40,302 nt of DNA from Pseudochelatococcus contaminans. Lineage in GTDB: Bacteria > Pseudomonadota > Alphaproteobacteria > Rhizobiales > Beijerinckiaceae. Position 1 is the stretch's first letter, and each line of letters starts with the position of its first letter. The translations under genes and the position numbers were made by a program. Positions 18,027 to 26,378 of the stretch are shown here, in pieces. The stretch lies in assembly GCF_014195635.1 (NCBI RefSeq), contig NZ_JACICC010000015.1:1-40302 (forward strand). The letters are read 5' to 3'. Under the pieces are notes generated by a model, which was given only the letters and a program-made list of their open reading frames with translations, was not told where the DNA came from and searched no databases.

Positions 18027-18701
18027 TCAGCCGAGTAGGCTGAGGAGTGCGCGGGCGACTCCTTCGGAACTGGCCGGATTCTGGCCGGTCACCAGATGAC
18101 CCTCAACGACAACATGCGGGTGCCAGTCCGGGCCCTTCTCGTAAAGGCCACCTTGGCGCTTGAATTCATCCTCGATCAGGAATGGTACGATCTCGGTCAG
18201 TTCGACCGCCGCTTCCTCGCCATTGGTGAATCCGGTGACCTTGCGACCGGCAACGAAGGGGCGACCATCGGCCTGATGCGCCTTGGTCAGCGCGCCCGGC
18301 GCGTGGCAGACCAGACCGAGCGGCTTGCGCGCGCGATCCTGAGTCTCGATCAACGCTATCGACACCGGGTCGTTGGTCAGATCCCACAGCGGGCCATGGC
18401 CACCGGGGTAAAACACGGCATCGAAATCGGACACTGCCACCTCGGCCAGTTTTCCGGTGTTGGCCAGCTCCGCCTGCGCCTGAGGATCGGCCTTGAAGCG
18501 GGCGGTCAAATCGGTCTGGAACTCGGGCAGATCGCTCTTTGGATCCAGCGGGGGTTGGCCACCCTTGGGGGATACCAAGGTGATCTGAGCACCGGCGTCC
18601 TTGAACACATAATAAGGAGCGGCGAATTCCTCGAGCCAGAAGCCGGTCTTGTGACCAGTATCACCGAGTTGGTCATGGGAAGTCAGTACGAACAAGATCT
18701 T
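18027..18701 (-). CDS. DJ-1/PfpI (Hsp31-like) type 1 glutamine amidotransferase-domain protein
   Basis: About 224 residues from ATG 18701 (KILFVLTSHDQLGDTG). The nucleophile elbow GLVCHAPGAL gives Cys133-His134 and a conserved Glu lies in GFWLEEFAAPYYVF, the triad of Hsp31/glyoxalase III-type proteins. FYPGGHGPLWDL is also characteristic. Likely activity: glutathione-independent conversion of methylglyoxal or repair of glycated molecules. The frame extends to ATG 18734, but the extra 11 residues lack family similarity. It follows the TetR gene directly. Confidence 0.85.
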   Translation of the reverse strand, partial: KILFVLTSHDQLGDTGHKTGFWLEEFAAPYYVFKDAGAQITLVSPKGGQPPLDPKSDLPEFQTDLTARFKADPQAQAELANTGKLAEVAVSDFDAVFYPGGHGPLWDLTNDPVSIALIETQDRARKPLGLVCHAPGALTKAHQADGRPFVAGRKVTGFTNGEEAAVELTEIVPFLIEDEFKRQGGLYEKGPDWHPHVVVEGHLVTGQNPASSEGVARALLSLLG

Positions 18702-18734
18702 CATAAGAATCATCCTTCGATGGGTTAGAATCAA

Positions 18735-19379
18735 TTACGTGATCGGAACATTTGGGGGCGTTTGATCACAGGCGAGCAGGGTTTCCGTGGCAATCAGGGC
18801 CTGATGTAGTGGCATCCTGTTCTGGCTGAGTTTGGTGAGTAGCGCGGCACCCAGCCACATCTGGTACAGCATTCGCGCCAGCGCAGGTGACGGCGCACCA
18901 TCGGGCACTGAGCCGTCTTCGCGGGCTTCGTCGATCAATGCGGCAATTCTCGCCAGCAACTGTTGAACGCCCGCATCGAGCACGCGGCGCATGTCTTCGG
19001 ATAGGTCAGCCACCTCTGCGGCGAGCTTCACCACCAGACAATCATCGGCCCACCCTTGCACCGGATTGGCCGAATCAGATGAACTGGTCGGATCGGCGAT
19101 CCAGGCATTCCAGTACCGCATAAGACTTTCACGTCCATTGCCTGTCTCCGCGAGCAGGCGAGCAAGCTTTTCAATGTATTCGTCAACGTACTGTTGCAAT
19201 AGCGCGCAGCCAAAGGCCTCCTTCGACGCAAAGTAGTGATAGAACGACCCTTTAGGGACGCCACATTCCTTGAGGATTTCCATCAGGCCCATTGCAGCGA
19301 ACCCCCTGTGCAGCACGAGCCGATACCCCGTGTCGAGGATATGTTGCCTGGTAACTTGAGCTTTTTTGGTCAGGTTCAT
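18735..19379 (-). CDS. TetR/AcrR-family repressor heading the redox cassette
   Basis: 214 residues. The N-terminal helix-turn-helix reads TRQHILDTGYRLVLHRGFAAMGLMEILKECGVPKGSFYHYFASKEAF in outline, with GVPKGSFYHYF as the recognition segment. A TetR-type ligand domain with a cysteine (WADDCLVVKL) follows. As first gene of the leftward cluster TetR, DJ-1, ALDH, ohr, MDR, it is the obvious candidate to repress the set and release it on electrophile stress, comparable to NemR. No clear operator was identified in the short upstream region before the IS1595 remnant. Confidence 0.85.
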   Translation of the reverse strand: MNLTKKAQVTRQHILDTGYRLVLHRGFAAMGLMEILKECGVPKGSFYHYFASKEAFGCALLQQYVDEYIEKLARLLAETGNGRESLMRYWNAWIADPTSSSDSANPVQGWADDCLVVKLAAEVADLSEDMRRVLDAGVQQLLARIAALIDEAREDGSVPDGAPSPALARMLYQMWLGAALLTKLSQNRMPLHQALIATETLLACDQTPPNVPIT

Positions 19380-19415
19380 GGGTGTAGCTATACATAGAAA
19401 TAAACCGGTCGTCTA

Positions 19416-19690
19416 GTGCCATGGAAATCGCCGTCCAACCGGAATGGCACGAGCTATCAGGCAGCCTGGCGAATGAAGCACAAGCTGATGCAGGCCATGG
19501 AGGAACAGAAAGCAGGACGGGATGCTCGGCGGCGTGATGCAACTGGACGATGCCTATCTGGGCGGGGAGCGCAACAGCGCCAAGGCAGGCCAGGGATCGG
19601 AGAACAAGCGCCCCTTCGCGATCACGGTAGAGACCACGCAAGACGGTCGGTTACAGCAGGCGGTGATTGATCCTGCCGACTTCACCAAGC
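19416..19690 (+). pseudogene. IS1595-family transposase remnant (frameshifted)
   Basis: Two frames together give an internal part of an IS1595 (ISXO2-like) transposase: NGTSYQAAWRMKHKLMQAMEE in the first, then after a shift near 19520 MLGGVMQLDDAYLGGERNS and NKRPFAITVETTQDGR. QLDDAYLGG carries the catalytic Asp of the family. Both ends are missing. The remnant lies just upstream of the TetR start and forms the right boundary of the redox cassette. Confidence 0.75.
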
Positions 19691-19765
19691 CGTCAGCCGA
19701 CCTAGGTGTTCAGTCCCGGAGTGTGATGGAATCAGTCAATCCGGCTCCGCATTCCAGGAGGGATT

Positions 19766-19887
19766 ATGGGCCAGATACTCCATGGCAGGGCCACGACTAC
19801 GCACGCCATCCGAGCGGCAATACAGCGATCGAAGGCTCCGCTCAAAGAGCTAGCGGCGAGGTATGGCCTCAACCGGAAGACGGTCGG
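19766..19887 (+). pseudogene. IS481-family transposase N-terminal fragment
   Basis: Starts MGQILHGRATTTHAIRAAI and continues LKELAARYGLNRKTV, the N-terminal helix-turn-helix of IS481-group transposases. Similarity stops at about 19885, where the sequence enters the minus-strand helix-turn-helix gene, so this is a junction and not an intact element. Confidence 0.65.
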
Positions 19888-20051
19888 CGATCGGCCTCGG
19901 CCAATTCAAGTCGCCGTGCTTCTCGCTTTTCCTCTCACTCGAAAATCTGACGTGCTCGTTCTCTGAAAACACCAAAATCTGCCGCCAAGGCGGAGAACGT
20001 CTCACCAGCGCGACGGCGTTTCAAAATCTCCTGGTTCCGCTTCTCTGTCAT
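19884..20051 (-). pseudogene. Broken helix-turn-helix gene fragment (internal TGA)
   Basis: From ATG 20051 the minus strand encodes MTEKRNQEILKRRRAGETF, then SALAADFGVFRERARQIFE, ending at TGA 19935-19937. The same frame continues after the TGA as EEKREARRLELAEADRR, so a single CGA-to-TGA change would explain the stop. The helix-turn-helix resembles sigma-70 region 4 (FGV-RERARQIE). The 3' part is cut by the IS481 fragment. I do not recognise the full gene; it may be a small ICE regulator upstream of parB. Confidence 0.4.
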
Positions 20052-20121
20052 CGCGACAGTTGAACCTCCGATCATTCCGATAACATTCCAACTCTATTCG
20101 CGCCTCTCAGCAATTCAAGCG

Positions 20122-20435
20122 GCGATCAGGATGTCAAGACTTACGGCTTTCCGGCCTTCCGTATCTTGATCCGGCCCATGTGCCCGGCCTCCGCTCCGCT
20201 CTGGCCGGGCGGGTTGCTTGGGGGCGCTGCCCCCTGGCGCGGCACAAGGGCGGACGGGCGGTATCCCCAGCCTTCCGCGCGGATATGTGCTGCGCACCTT
20301 CGTCATGACTTCGATCCGCTTGTGCAGGCCGGGTGATCCCCCTCCGCCCGTCCGCCCTTGCGCCTTGCACCCCCCGGTCTCGGCGACGGCCAGGGTTGCA
20401 GCGCAGCGCTGCGCTCCAACCCAGACCAATGAGGA
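20122..20435 (+). ncRNA. Structured leader, copy A, upstream of the parB-like gene
   Basis: About 300 bp of very GC-rich sequence that recurs almost unchanged at 33381-33697 in front of DUF932. It can fold extensively. GGGGGC-GCT-GCCCCC forms a small hairpin near 20220. CAAGGGCGGACGGGCGG (20245-20261) is perfectly complementary to 20344-20360, closing a domain of about 115 nt. GGGTTG-C-AGCGCAGC pairs with GCTGCGCT-C-CAACCC at 20393-20422, ending 21 bp before the start codon. No open frame is shared by the copies. It is probably a cis-acting leader RNA, but a promoter/operator role cannot be excluded. Confidence 0.5.
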
Positions 20436-20443
20436 AAAAGACC

Positions 20444-20815
20444 ATGACGACCAATGCACAGATCACGACCGTTGCCGAACATGGCGAAACGGTTTTCATC
20501 CCGCTCAACAAGCTCAAGAAGCACCCGAAGAATGCCCGCAAGACCCCGCATAGCGAGGCGTCTATCGAGGGGAAAGCGGCGAGCATCGCCGCCAAGGGGA
20601 TGCTGCAAAACCTTGTGGTGGAGCCGGAAGCGAACGCGGAGGGGGAGCCAACCGGCTTCTATCTGGTCAGCGTCGGAGAAGGCCGCAGGCTGGCGCAGCT
20701 TCTGCGCGTCAAGCGCAAGGAGATCAAGAAGACCGAGCCGATCCGCTGCGTTATCGACACCGCGAACGACGCGGCAGAGATCAGCCTTGATGAGAACGTC
20801 AACCGCGAGAACCTG
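20444..20815 (+). pseudogene. ParB-like gene, 5' part (interrupted by transposon)
   Basis: Encodes 124 residues of a ParB/RepB/Spo0J-type N-terminal domain: FIPLNKLKKHPKNARK near the start, SIAAKGMLQNLVVEP, the GEGRRLAQLLRVK box, and AAEISLDENVNRENL at the break. The reading frame resumes exactly at 26406 (PMHPADEFERF). Joined, the two parts give a 692-residue protein, the size usual for the large ParB-like proteins of trb-type ICEs. In the interrupted state this frame runs 74 codons into the transposon and stops at 21037. The start codon at 20444 follows GAGGAAAAA. Function when intact: DNA binding for ICE/plasmid maintenance. Confidence 0.85.
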
Positions 20816-20844
20816 TTAGGTCATGTGTCCAGATTGTCCTTCGA
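20816..20844 (+). repeat. Left terminal inverted repeat of the transposon
   Basis: Outer block TTAGGTCATGTGTC, five bases, inner block TGTCCTTCGA. Both blocks recur inverted at the right end with a three-base spacer. The two-arm layout with a short spacer fits a tyrosine-recombinase core site. Confidence 0.8.
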
Positions 20845-20868
20845 TAGAAAGAATAAGAGAATGGTGTG

Positions 20869-20929
20869 CTTGTTCCAGGCCGCCCGCAGCGCTTACCCGA
20901 AGAGCTGGCGGAGGGCGGCCTGGAACAAG
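20869..20929. repeat. Perfect 17-bp inverted repeat inside the transposon left end
   Basis: CTTGTTCCAGGCCGCCC at 20869-20885 is exactly complementary to 20913-20929, separated by 27 bp. There is no T-run, so it is not a simple terminator. It lies 25 bp inside the left terminal repeat and 207 bp before the first recombinase gene. It could be an accessory protein site or a hairpin that blocks read-through translation from parB. The 320 bp between the left end and the first recombinase contain no convincing gene. Confidence 0.7.
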
Positions 20930-21135
20930 CACTTGCGCGGCGGTTGTGGTATTGTCCCGCTTGCGATCGGGGGCGACGAGTCCGTCACACGGACGCCCTT
21001 GGGTTTATCGGCGCGCCTGAGCGCGCCGCACATTTAAGCATGGGGCAGAAACTGTCCTTTTGAGCGTAATCATGGGCTCTGAACGGCAATAGGCTGTCCT
21101 GCTATCGGGCGCGCACGACGCGCCACGGAGGACAG

Positions 21136-22287
21136 ATGGCGCGTATCATCAGAGCGTTGCCGGGCTATGGCGACATCCCGGCGCACTTCCCGGTCATCGT
21201 CGATGATGGGATGGCGATTATCGAGCCTGCGTTCGCGTATCTGCACGAACTGGCGACCATCCCGGGCCGCAGCCACGCGGCCGAGACGATCCGCACCTAT
21301 AGCGAACATCTACACGACTGGCTCGATAGCCTGGAGCAATCCCGGATCGCCTGGGACGCGGTTGGCGAACGCGAGATAGCGGCGTGGCGCAACCGGATGC
21401 TGGAACGCCCGAGCCCGCACACGAAGCGGCCCTATGGGCGCTCGACGATCAACGATCGGGTCCGCACAGTCTGCCGCTTTTATGGCTGGGCGCATCAGCG
21501 GAGCTGGATCGTGGAGCTGCCGTTCCATTACATCGACGTGCGTGTGTCGCATCGGCGGCAGTCGATGCTCGCGCATCTCGATGCGCGTCCCGGCATCGTC
21601 GCGGCCAATGTGCTGACCGTCCCGGAGGCCGAGCGGCTGCCGCGCGCCCTGCGCGCCGATCAGCTTCGCCGGCTGTTCAGTGCGCTGGCGTCGCCTTACG
21701 ATCTGATGGCAAGCTGGGCGCTGGTGACGGGAATGCGCCGCAAGGAGCTTTGCGCGCTGGAGCTGTTCCAGGTGCCGGAGATCGCCCACCTGGATGCCGA
21801 TGAGCATCCGCTGGTCGGGATCGGGCTCAGCATCACCAAGGGCGGCTATCCGCGCACGGTCTATCCGCCGATCCGGTTGCTCGACGCCACGCATCGCTAC
21901 ATCGATGAGGTGCGCGGCCCGCTGATCCGGCGGCTGCGCCGCGCTGATCCATCATGGCATGCACCTTCGGCGCTTTTCCTGACGAGCCGGGGCACGCCGG
22001 TCAGTCCAGTCCGGTTCACGGCTGCGATGAGCGCGGCGTTCAAGGCGGCCGGCGTGGTCGGGACCGGCCATTGGCTGCGGCACTGCTATGCGATGACGAT
22101 GCTGGCGCAGCTCCAGCGGCAGGCGCGCATGACACCGGAAATCAACCCGCTCAAGGTGGTCCAGGTGCTGCTCGGACACAGGTCGATCGCCAGCACTGCC
22201 ATCTATCTGCGCTGCGTGGAAATGCATGGTGCCGAACTGGAGGAGAGCATCGCCTGGCTTTACGGCGCGCTGATCGACGATGGCTAG
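21136..22287 (+). CDS. Tyrosine recombinase 1 of the transposon (TnpA-like)
   Basis: 383 residues with an N-terminal SAM-like core-binding region and a complete catalytic set: Arg201 (TGMRRKEL), Lys235 (ITKGGYPR), His312-x-x-Arg315 (GHWLRHCYA), His348 (LLGHRSIAST) and nucleophile Tyr357 (AIYLRC). Size matches TnpA of Tn554. A GGAGG-type site (CGGAGGACAG) precedes ATG 21136. Its last codons overlap the start of recombinase 2 by 8 bp. It is expected to cut and join the element ends. Confidence 0.9.
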   Translation: MARIIRALPGYGDIPAHFPVIVDDGMAIIEPAFAYLHELATIPGRSHAAETIRTYSEHLHDWLDSLEQSRIAWDAVGEREIAAWRNRMLERPSPHTKRPYGRSTINDRVRTVCRFYGWAHQRSWIVELPFHYIDVRVSHRRQSMLAHLDARPGIVAANVLTVPEAERLPRALRADQLRRLFSALASPYDLMASWALVTGMRRKELCALELFQVPEIAHLDADEHPLVGIGLSITKGGYPRTVYPPIRLLDATHRYIDEVRGPLIRRLRRADPSWHAPSALFLTSRGTPVSPVRFTAAMSAAFKAAGVVGTGHWLRHCYAMTMLAQLQRQARMTPEINPLKVVQVLLGHRSIASTAIYLRCVEMHGAELEESIAWLYGALIDDG

Positions 22288-24028
22288 GCGGGCACCGATC
22301 AACCGGCGCATGGTGACGCGGGAGGCGAGTGATACCATCGTCCTGTTCCGCGACGCCTGGGGCGAGGTGGACAAGCGGTTCGATCTGGGAAGGCTCGGGC
22401 TTCCGGGTGATGTGACGGTGCTGCTGGCCGAAGCGTTCCGGGGGCATCACGCTGGATCGAGCCCGGATACGCAGCGCGGCTGCTATCGTGCGCTGCGCCT
22501 GTTCGCGACGTTCGCGCGAGAGGAGGATGCGGTGGCTGGCGCGGCCGACCTCACCTCCACACTGGTCGGGCGCTATATGGACTGGCTCAACCGACAGCCA
22601 GGCCCGGATGGCAAGGGCTGGACCGCACCTTCGAAAGCCAATGCGCTGGCGGTGCTGCGCTATCTGGTCGACTGGACCAAGCGGCACGCGCCTGATCGTC
22701 TGCCGAGCCGGATCGACTTCCCTTACAATCCCTGGCCCAATCGGTCGCCGACGCCGCGACCCAAGCTCAGCGAGGCGGTGCTCAAAAGCATCCTTCAGGC
22801 AGCTTATGAGGAGATCGACGAAGCCTGGGACCGGTTCGAGACCGGGCAACGCATCCTCGCCACGCGCGGCGCGGTGCCCGGTGTTGATGCGCGAACGTGC
22901 CGGTTCGTGCGCACAATAGCGCGCGTCGGCAATGGCGTGGTGACGGCAGCGAGCAAGGTCCCCTATGGCGTCTCCACGCTGAGCACGCGTGGCGGGCTGC
23001 GGCATCTGTCCGGTTATCTCCATCTGACACTGGAGTATCTTCCGGCCTTCTTCCTCGGGCTCGCGGTTCAGACCGCCGGTAATCCCGACCCATTGCGGCG
23101 TCTGCGACGCGACTGCCAGAGCTCGCATCCGCTCGACGAGCATCGGGTGATGATCGACTGGGGCAAGCCGCGTGCTGGTGCGAAGGTGAAGCGGGCGCAG
23201 CGCCGTTCGTTCGACCGTCGGCGACCCTATGCGGCGCCCAATCTGATCGATCGGCTGATCGCCATGACCGCGACGCTTGCAAGCCAGGCCCGCGTGCAGG
23301 AGCGTGACTTGTTGTTCCTGATGAAGAGCGAGAAGCTCGGCACGGTGCGCCTCGTATCGATGAGCACGCTGGGCAAAGGCATCAAGAAGTTTATCGACCG
23401 CGCCAATGACCGGATCGCGATCTGGAACCGGGCCGCACCCGAACGATGGCGCGAACCGCTTCCCGACTTTGCGGCGGCGTTCCTGCGCGGCAGCGCGGCG
23501 ACCCAGGTCTATACCGCGAGCCAAGGCGATCTGATCGCGGCGCAGGCGCTACTCAACCATGCGCGCATCGACACGACCGAACGCTATGTGCGTGGGCCGG
23601 AGGCGGCGCGCATCCAGGCTGAGACGATCGCCCGCGCGCAGGCGCTGATGATCGGATGGGTGATGGGGGAAAATACCGTCTCTCAAGCGCCGCCGGCGGC
23701 AATGCCCGCGAGCGTGCCGTTCGGGCATGACTGCCTCAATCTGCTCGGTGGCGACAGGCAGGGCAGGCCCTGTTCTCGGCTCGGGGCGTGTCTGCGCTGT
23801 CCGGGCCTGGTGATCCCGCTGGATGCCGAGCATCTGGCGCGCATCCTCCAGGCGATCGCAGTACTGGAGGAAGCACGGACACGGATCGATCCGACGCGCT
23901 GGGCACTGATCTACGCCGAGAGCCATCGCATCCTCACGGGCGATATCCTCCCCGACTTCCCCGGCGAGTTGCACGATGCCGCGCGGGCGATCATGGCGGG
24001 GCTGCCTGCCTTGCCGGTGCTGGAATGA
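22280..24028 (+). CDS. Tyrosine recombinase 2 of the transposon (TnpB-like), divergent first box
   Basis: 582 residues. The C-terminal half has the catalytic His427 and Tyr436 in LNHARIDTTERYV, and an Arg in FLRGSAATQV. The usual first-Arg box (TGxR) reads QTAGNPDPLRR around 263-274, so the Arg is shifted or replaced, as in other TnpB-like proteins. After the catalytic domain a cysteine cluster (Cys485, 498, 504, 507) suggests a zinc finger. Size fits TnpB of Tn554. It overlaps both neighbours, by 8 bp upstream and by ATGA downstream, implying coupled expression in fixed ratio. Confidence 0.82.
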   Translation: MARRAPINRRMVTREASDTIVLFRDAWGEVDKRFDLGRLGLPGDVTVLLAEAFRGHHAGSSPDTQRGCYRALRLFATFAREEDAVAGAADLTSTLVGRYMDWLNRQPGPDGKGWTAPSKANALAVLRYLVDWTKRHAPDRLPSRIDFPYNPWPNRSPTPRPKLSEAVLKSILQAAYEEIDEAWDRFETGQRILATRGAVPGVDARTCRFVRTIARVGNGVVTAASKVPYGVSTLSTRGGLRHLSGYLHLTLEYLPAFFLGLAVQTAGNPDPLRRLRRDCQSSHPLDEHRVMIDWGKPRAGAKVKRAQRRSFDRRRPYAAPNLIDRLIAMTATLASQARVQERDLLFLMKSEKLGTVRLVSMSTLGKGIKKFIDRANDRIAIWNRAAPERWREPLPDFAAAFLRGSAATQVYTASQGDLIAAQALLNHARIDTTERYVRGPEAARIQAETIARAQALMIGWVMGENTVSQAPPAAMPASVPFGHDCLNLLGGDRQGRPCSRLGACLRCPGLVIPLDAEHLARILQAIAVLEEARTRIDPTRWALIYAESHRILTGDILPDFPGELHDAARAIMAGLPALPVLE

Positions 24029-25866
24029 CCCTGTTGCTCGCCCAGGCGGCGGCGTTCGCGCCCGACATCGCGATATCGTCGCGCTCGCGCTTCAGCGACG
24101 ACATATGGCACCTGGACGGCATCCGGCCCGGTTGTAGTCGGGGCGACTACTCGCTCGACTGGGGTTTTACGGTCGCAACAGGGCGGTTCACCGATCCTGA
24201 GCTACTGCTCTGGCTGGCGGCGGCAAAGACCCTGTTGTGGAGCGCGAAGGTCGATCCCCCGCCGGGGCGAAGGCACGTTCATGATGGCACGCTCATGAGA
24301 CTGTTCAAGGGGCTTCGCCTCCTCATCCGCTGGATGGCAGATCAGGGCTATCGCCGGTTCGCCGACCTTGATCGCGGCGCAAGCGAGCGGTTCATGGCGG
24401 CGATGGCCGAGCGCCGAAACCCGAAGGGCGAACTGCTCAAGACGGGCACACTCCATCATTATCGCAGCCTGCTCATCCTGATCTATCTCCAAGGCGCGCG
24501 CTACTCGACGGTCGCCATCGGTGATCCGTTCCCGGGCACGACAGGCATGTTCAAAAGGAGTGATCGAGGTTGGCTGCCTTATACCCCCGACGCGATCGCG
24601 GTGCCGTTACTGTCGTCGGCGCTGCGGCTGATCGGACCGGCGGCCGATGATATCCTCGCCCTGCAAGGCGAGGCGCAGGCGGCCTATGATGCGGCGCTCG
24701 CATCCGGGCTCTCTCCCACCAAGGCCGGCTTCCGCGTCATCGACGCGATCGCGCCGTTCCGGTTCCAGGTGCTGCCTGGCGAGGAGGCCCCCTGGCATCG
24801 GGCGCCGGTGACGAGCACCAAGACCGTGCGCTACCTTGCCGACCGGCTCTACGATGCCTGCTTCGTGACGATCGCCTGGCTGGTCGGCGCCCGTCTCTCG
24901 GAGATCCTTGGGCTGGAAGCCGGATGCATCGAACGTCACCCTTCCGCTACGGGTGACGAGCGGTTCGCCTATCTTACGGGCCGCATCTTCAAGACCTCAC
25001 GCGGCTATCATGGTGACGTCCACCGCTGGATCGCGCCCGAGCCGGTCGTGCGTGCGGTCGCAGTGATGGAGAAGCTGACCGATGGGCTGCGGCGCCGGTC
25101 GCGACGCGAGGAGTTGTTCCTGATCACATCGAGCACCGGCCTCATCGGTCCTGCCGTCGAGATCGACCTGCCGGCCACTTATACGATCATCCGTCGTCTC
25201 AATCTGCTGTTCGCACCGTTCATCGGCCTGCCGCTCCACGAGGGCAAGCCCTGGCACCTCAACACCCATCAGGGCCGCAAGACGTTCGCGCGGTTCGTCG
25301 GCAAGCGCGACCGCACCGGGCTCGCCGCGCTCCAGGCACATCTTGGCCATGTGACGCGCGCGATGACCGACAGCGGCTACGTCGGCACCGACTTCCAGCT
25401 CGACGAGTTGATCGACCGTCATGCCCAAGAGGAAACGCGAGCGGCGCTGGAGGAGATGCTGACCGCAACCGCGCTCGGCGGCAAGGCCGGGCGCGTCATT
25501 GCGGCACGATCCCGGTTCCGCGGCTGCACCCGGAATGGCGACGTGCAGGCATATGTGGACTTCCTCATGGCGGAAACCGACCTGCGGCTCGGCGTGTGCG
25601 ACTGGGGTTACTGCGTCTATCGCCCCGAAACCTCGGCGTGCTTCGGCGGCGAGGCCGGCCCCAATCCGGTGCTCAGGACCGAGACCACTTGCTCGACCTG
25701 CGCCAACTTCGCGGTCACGCCCCGACATCGGTCCGTGTGGGAAATGCGCCGTGCCCGCAATCTGAAACTGCTCGAACAGCCGGTGCTCGATGCCGGCAGT
25801 CGTGCGCTTGCTGAGGCCAGGGTCGCCGAATGCGACCGTATCCTCACCCAGCTCGATGAGGGATGA
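24025..25866 (+). CDS. Tyrosine recombinase 3 of the transposon
   Basis: 613 residues from ATG 24025, which overlaps the previous stop (ATGA); the frame is open further upstream but that lies inside gene 2. Catalytic residues are complete: Arg290 (LVGARLSEIL), Lys323 (IFKTSRGYHG), His415-x-x-Arg418 (NTHQGRKTFA), His442 (LGHVTRAMT) and Tyr452 (DSGYVG). A C-terminal cysteine-rich part (CDWGYC and TTCSTCANF) may bind zinc. It differs clearly from recombinases 1 and 2, so the trio did not arise by recent duplication. Confidence 0.85.
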   Translation: MTLLLAQAAAFAPDIAISSRSRFSDDIWHLDGIRPGCSRGDYSLDWGFTVATGRFTDPELLLWLAAAKTLLWSAKVDPPPGRRHVHDGTLMRLFKGLRLLIRWMADQGYRRFADLDRGASERFMAAMAERRNPKGELLKTGTLHHYRSLLILIYLQGARYSTVAIGDPFPGTTGMFKRSDRGWLPYTPDAIAVPLLSSALRLIGPAADDILALQGEAQAAYDAALASGLSPTKAGFRVIDAIAPFRFQVLPGEEAPWHRAPVTSTKTVRYLADRLYDACFVTIAWLVGARLSEILGLEAGCIERHPSATGDERFAYLTGRIFKTSRGYHGDVHRWIAPEPVVRAVAVMEKLTDGLRRRSRREELFLITSSTGLIGPAVEIDLPATYTIIRRLNLLFAPFIGLPLHEGKPWHLNTHQGRKTFARFVGKRDRTGLAALQAHLGHVTRAMTDSGYVGTDFQLDELIDRHAQEETRAALEEMLTATALGGKAGRVIAARSRFRGCTRNGDVQAYVDFLMAETDLRLGVCDWGYCVYRPETSACFGGEAGPNPVLRTETTCSTCANFAVTPRHRSVWEMRRARNLKLLEQPVLDAGSRALAEARVAECDRILTQLDEG

Positions 25867-25870
25867 TCCA

Positions 25871-26356
25871 ATGCCCAGGAAACCCGATCGTCATGAACAG
25901 CGTCGCCAGCAGACCCAGGTCCGGCTCAACGCTGCGTTCGAACGGCTGCGCAAAGGATGCCCGGTCCACCCGCTGCATCAGCGCGGCTATACGCTCACCG
26001 TCGCGACCCTCGCGCGCGAATCCGGGGTCGCGCGCAACACGATCTACACCAACCATCGTGATATCATCGACGACCTTCACGCCATCCTCGGCGATCCCAT
26101 CAAGCCGGTGACGACCTGGCAGGACAAGCTCGACGAACTGCACGGCCTCATCCGCACCATGAAGCAAGAGCAGCGTCGCCTGGTTAGCGAGAACGCGCTG
26201 CTGTTGCAGCGCGCCCTCACAGCCGAAGCGGAAGCGCACCGCCACCAACGTCACAACGCTCGGCTGATCGCCGAGCGTGACACGGCGCTCCGCGCCGTGC
26301 CAGCGACCACCAAAGCTCGAAGGACAGTGTCACCCGACAACAAGACCAGAAACTGA
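25871..26356 (+). CDS. DUF6262 (TnpC-like) transposition accessory protein
   Basis: 161 residues beginning MPRKPDRHEQRRQQTQVRL. An N-terminal helix-turn-helix (YTLTVATLARESGVARNTIYTN) precedes a coiled-coil stretch of about 70 residues rich in Lys, Glu, Arg and Leu. This is the DUF6262 pattern found as TnpC beside Tn554-type recombinases, where TnpC influences orientation and efficiency of transposition. It starts four bases after recombinase 3. A copy of the terminal TCGAAGGACA block lies inside its 3' end. Confidence 0.8.
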   Translation: MPRKPDRHEQRRQQTQVRLNAAFERLRKGCPVHPLHQRGYTLTVATLARESGVARNTIYTNHRDIIDDLHAILGDPIKPVTTWQDKLDELHGLIRTMKQEQRRLVSENALLLQRALTAEAEAHRHQRHNARLIAERDTALRAVPATTKARRTVSPDNKTRN

Positions 26357-26378
26357 CGGATATCTGCCAAAAAATGCT

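Noticed and set aside
20245-20360. 17-bp complementary arms read as a transposon or IS inverted repeat
   Set aside because: The same arrangement recurs in the second leader at the same distance from a start codon, so it is part of a conserved leader and not element ends.
20866-21063. 65-codon frame in the transposon left end containing LWYCPACD
   Set aside because: It overlaps the 17-bp inverted repeat, has no clear ribosome-binding site, and the CPAC motif alone is too little to call a protein.
22151-23524. 457-codon minus-strand frame opposite recombinases 1 and 2
   Set aside because: It overlaps two recombinases with catalytic motifs on the plus strand and has no recognisable domain of its own.
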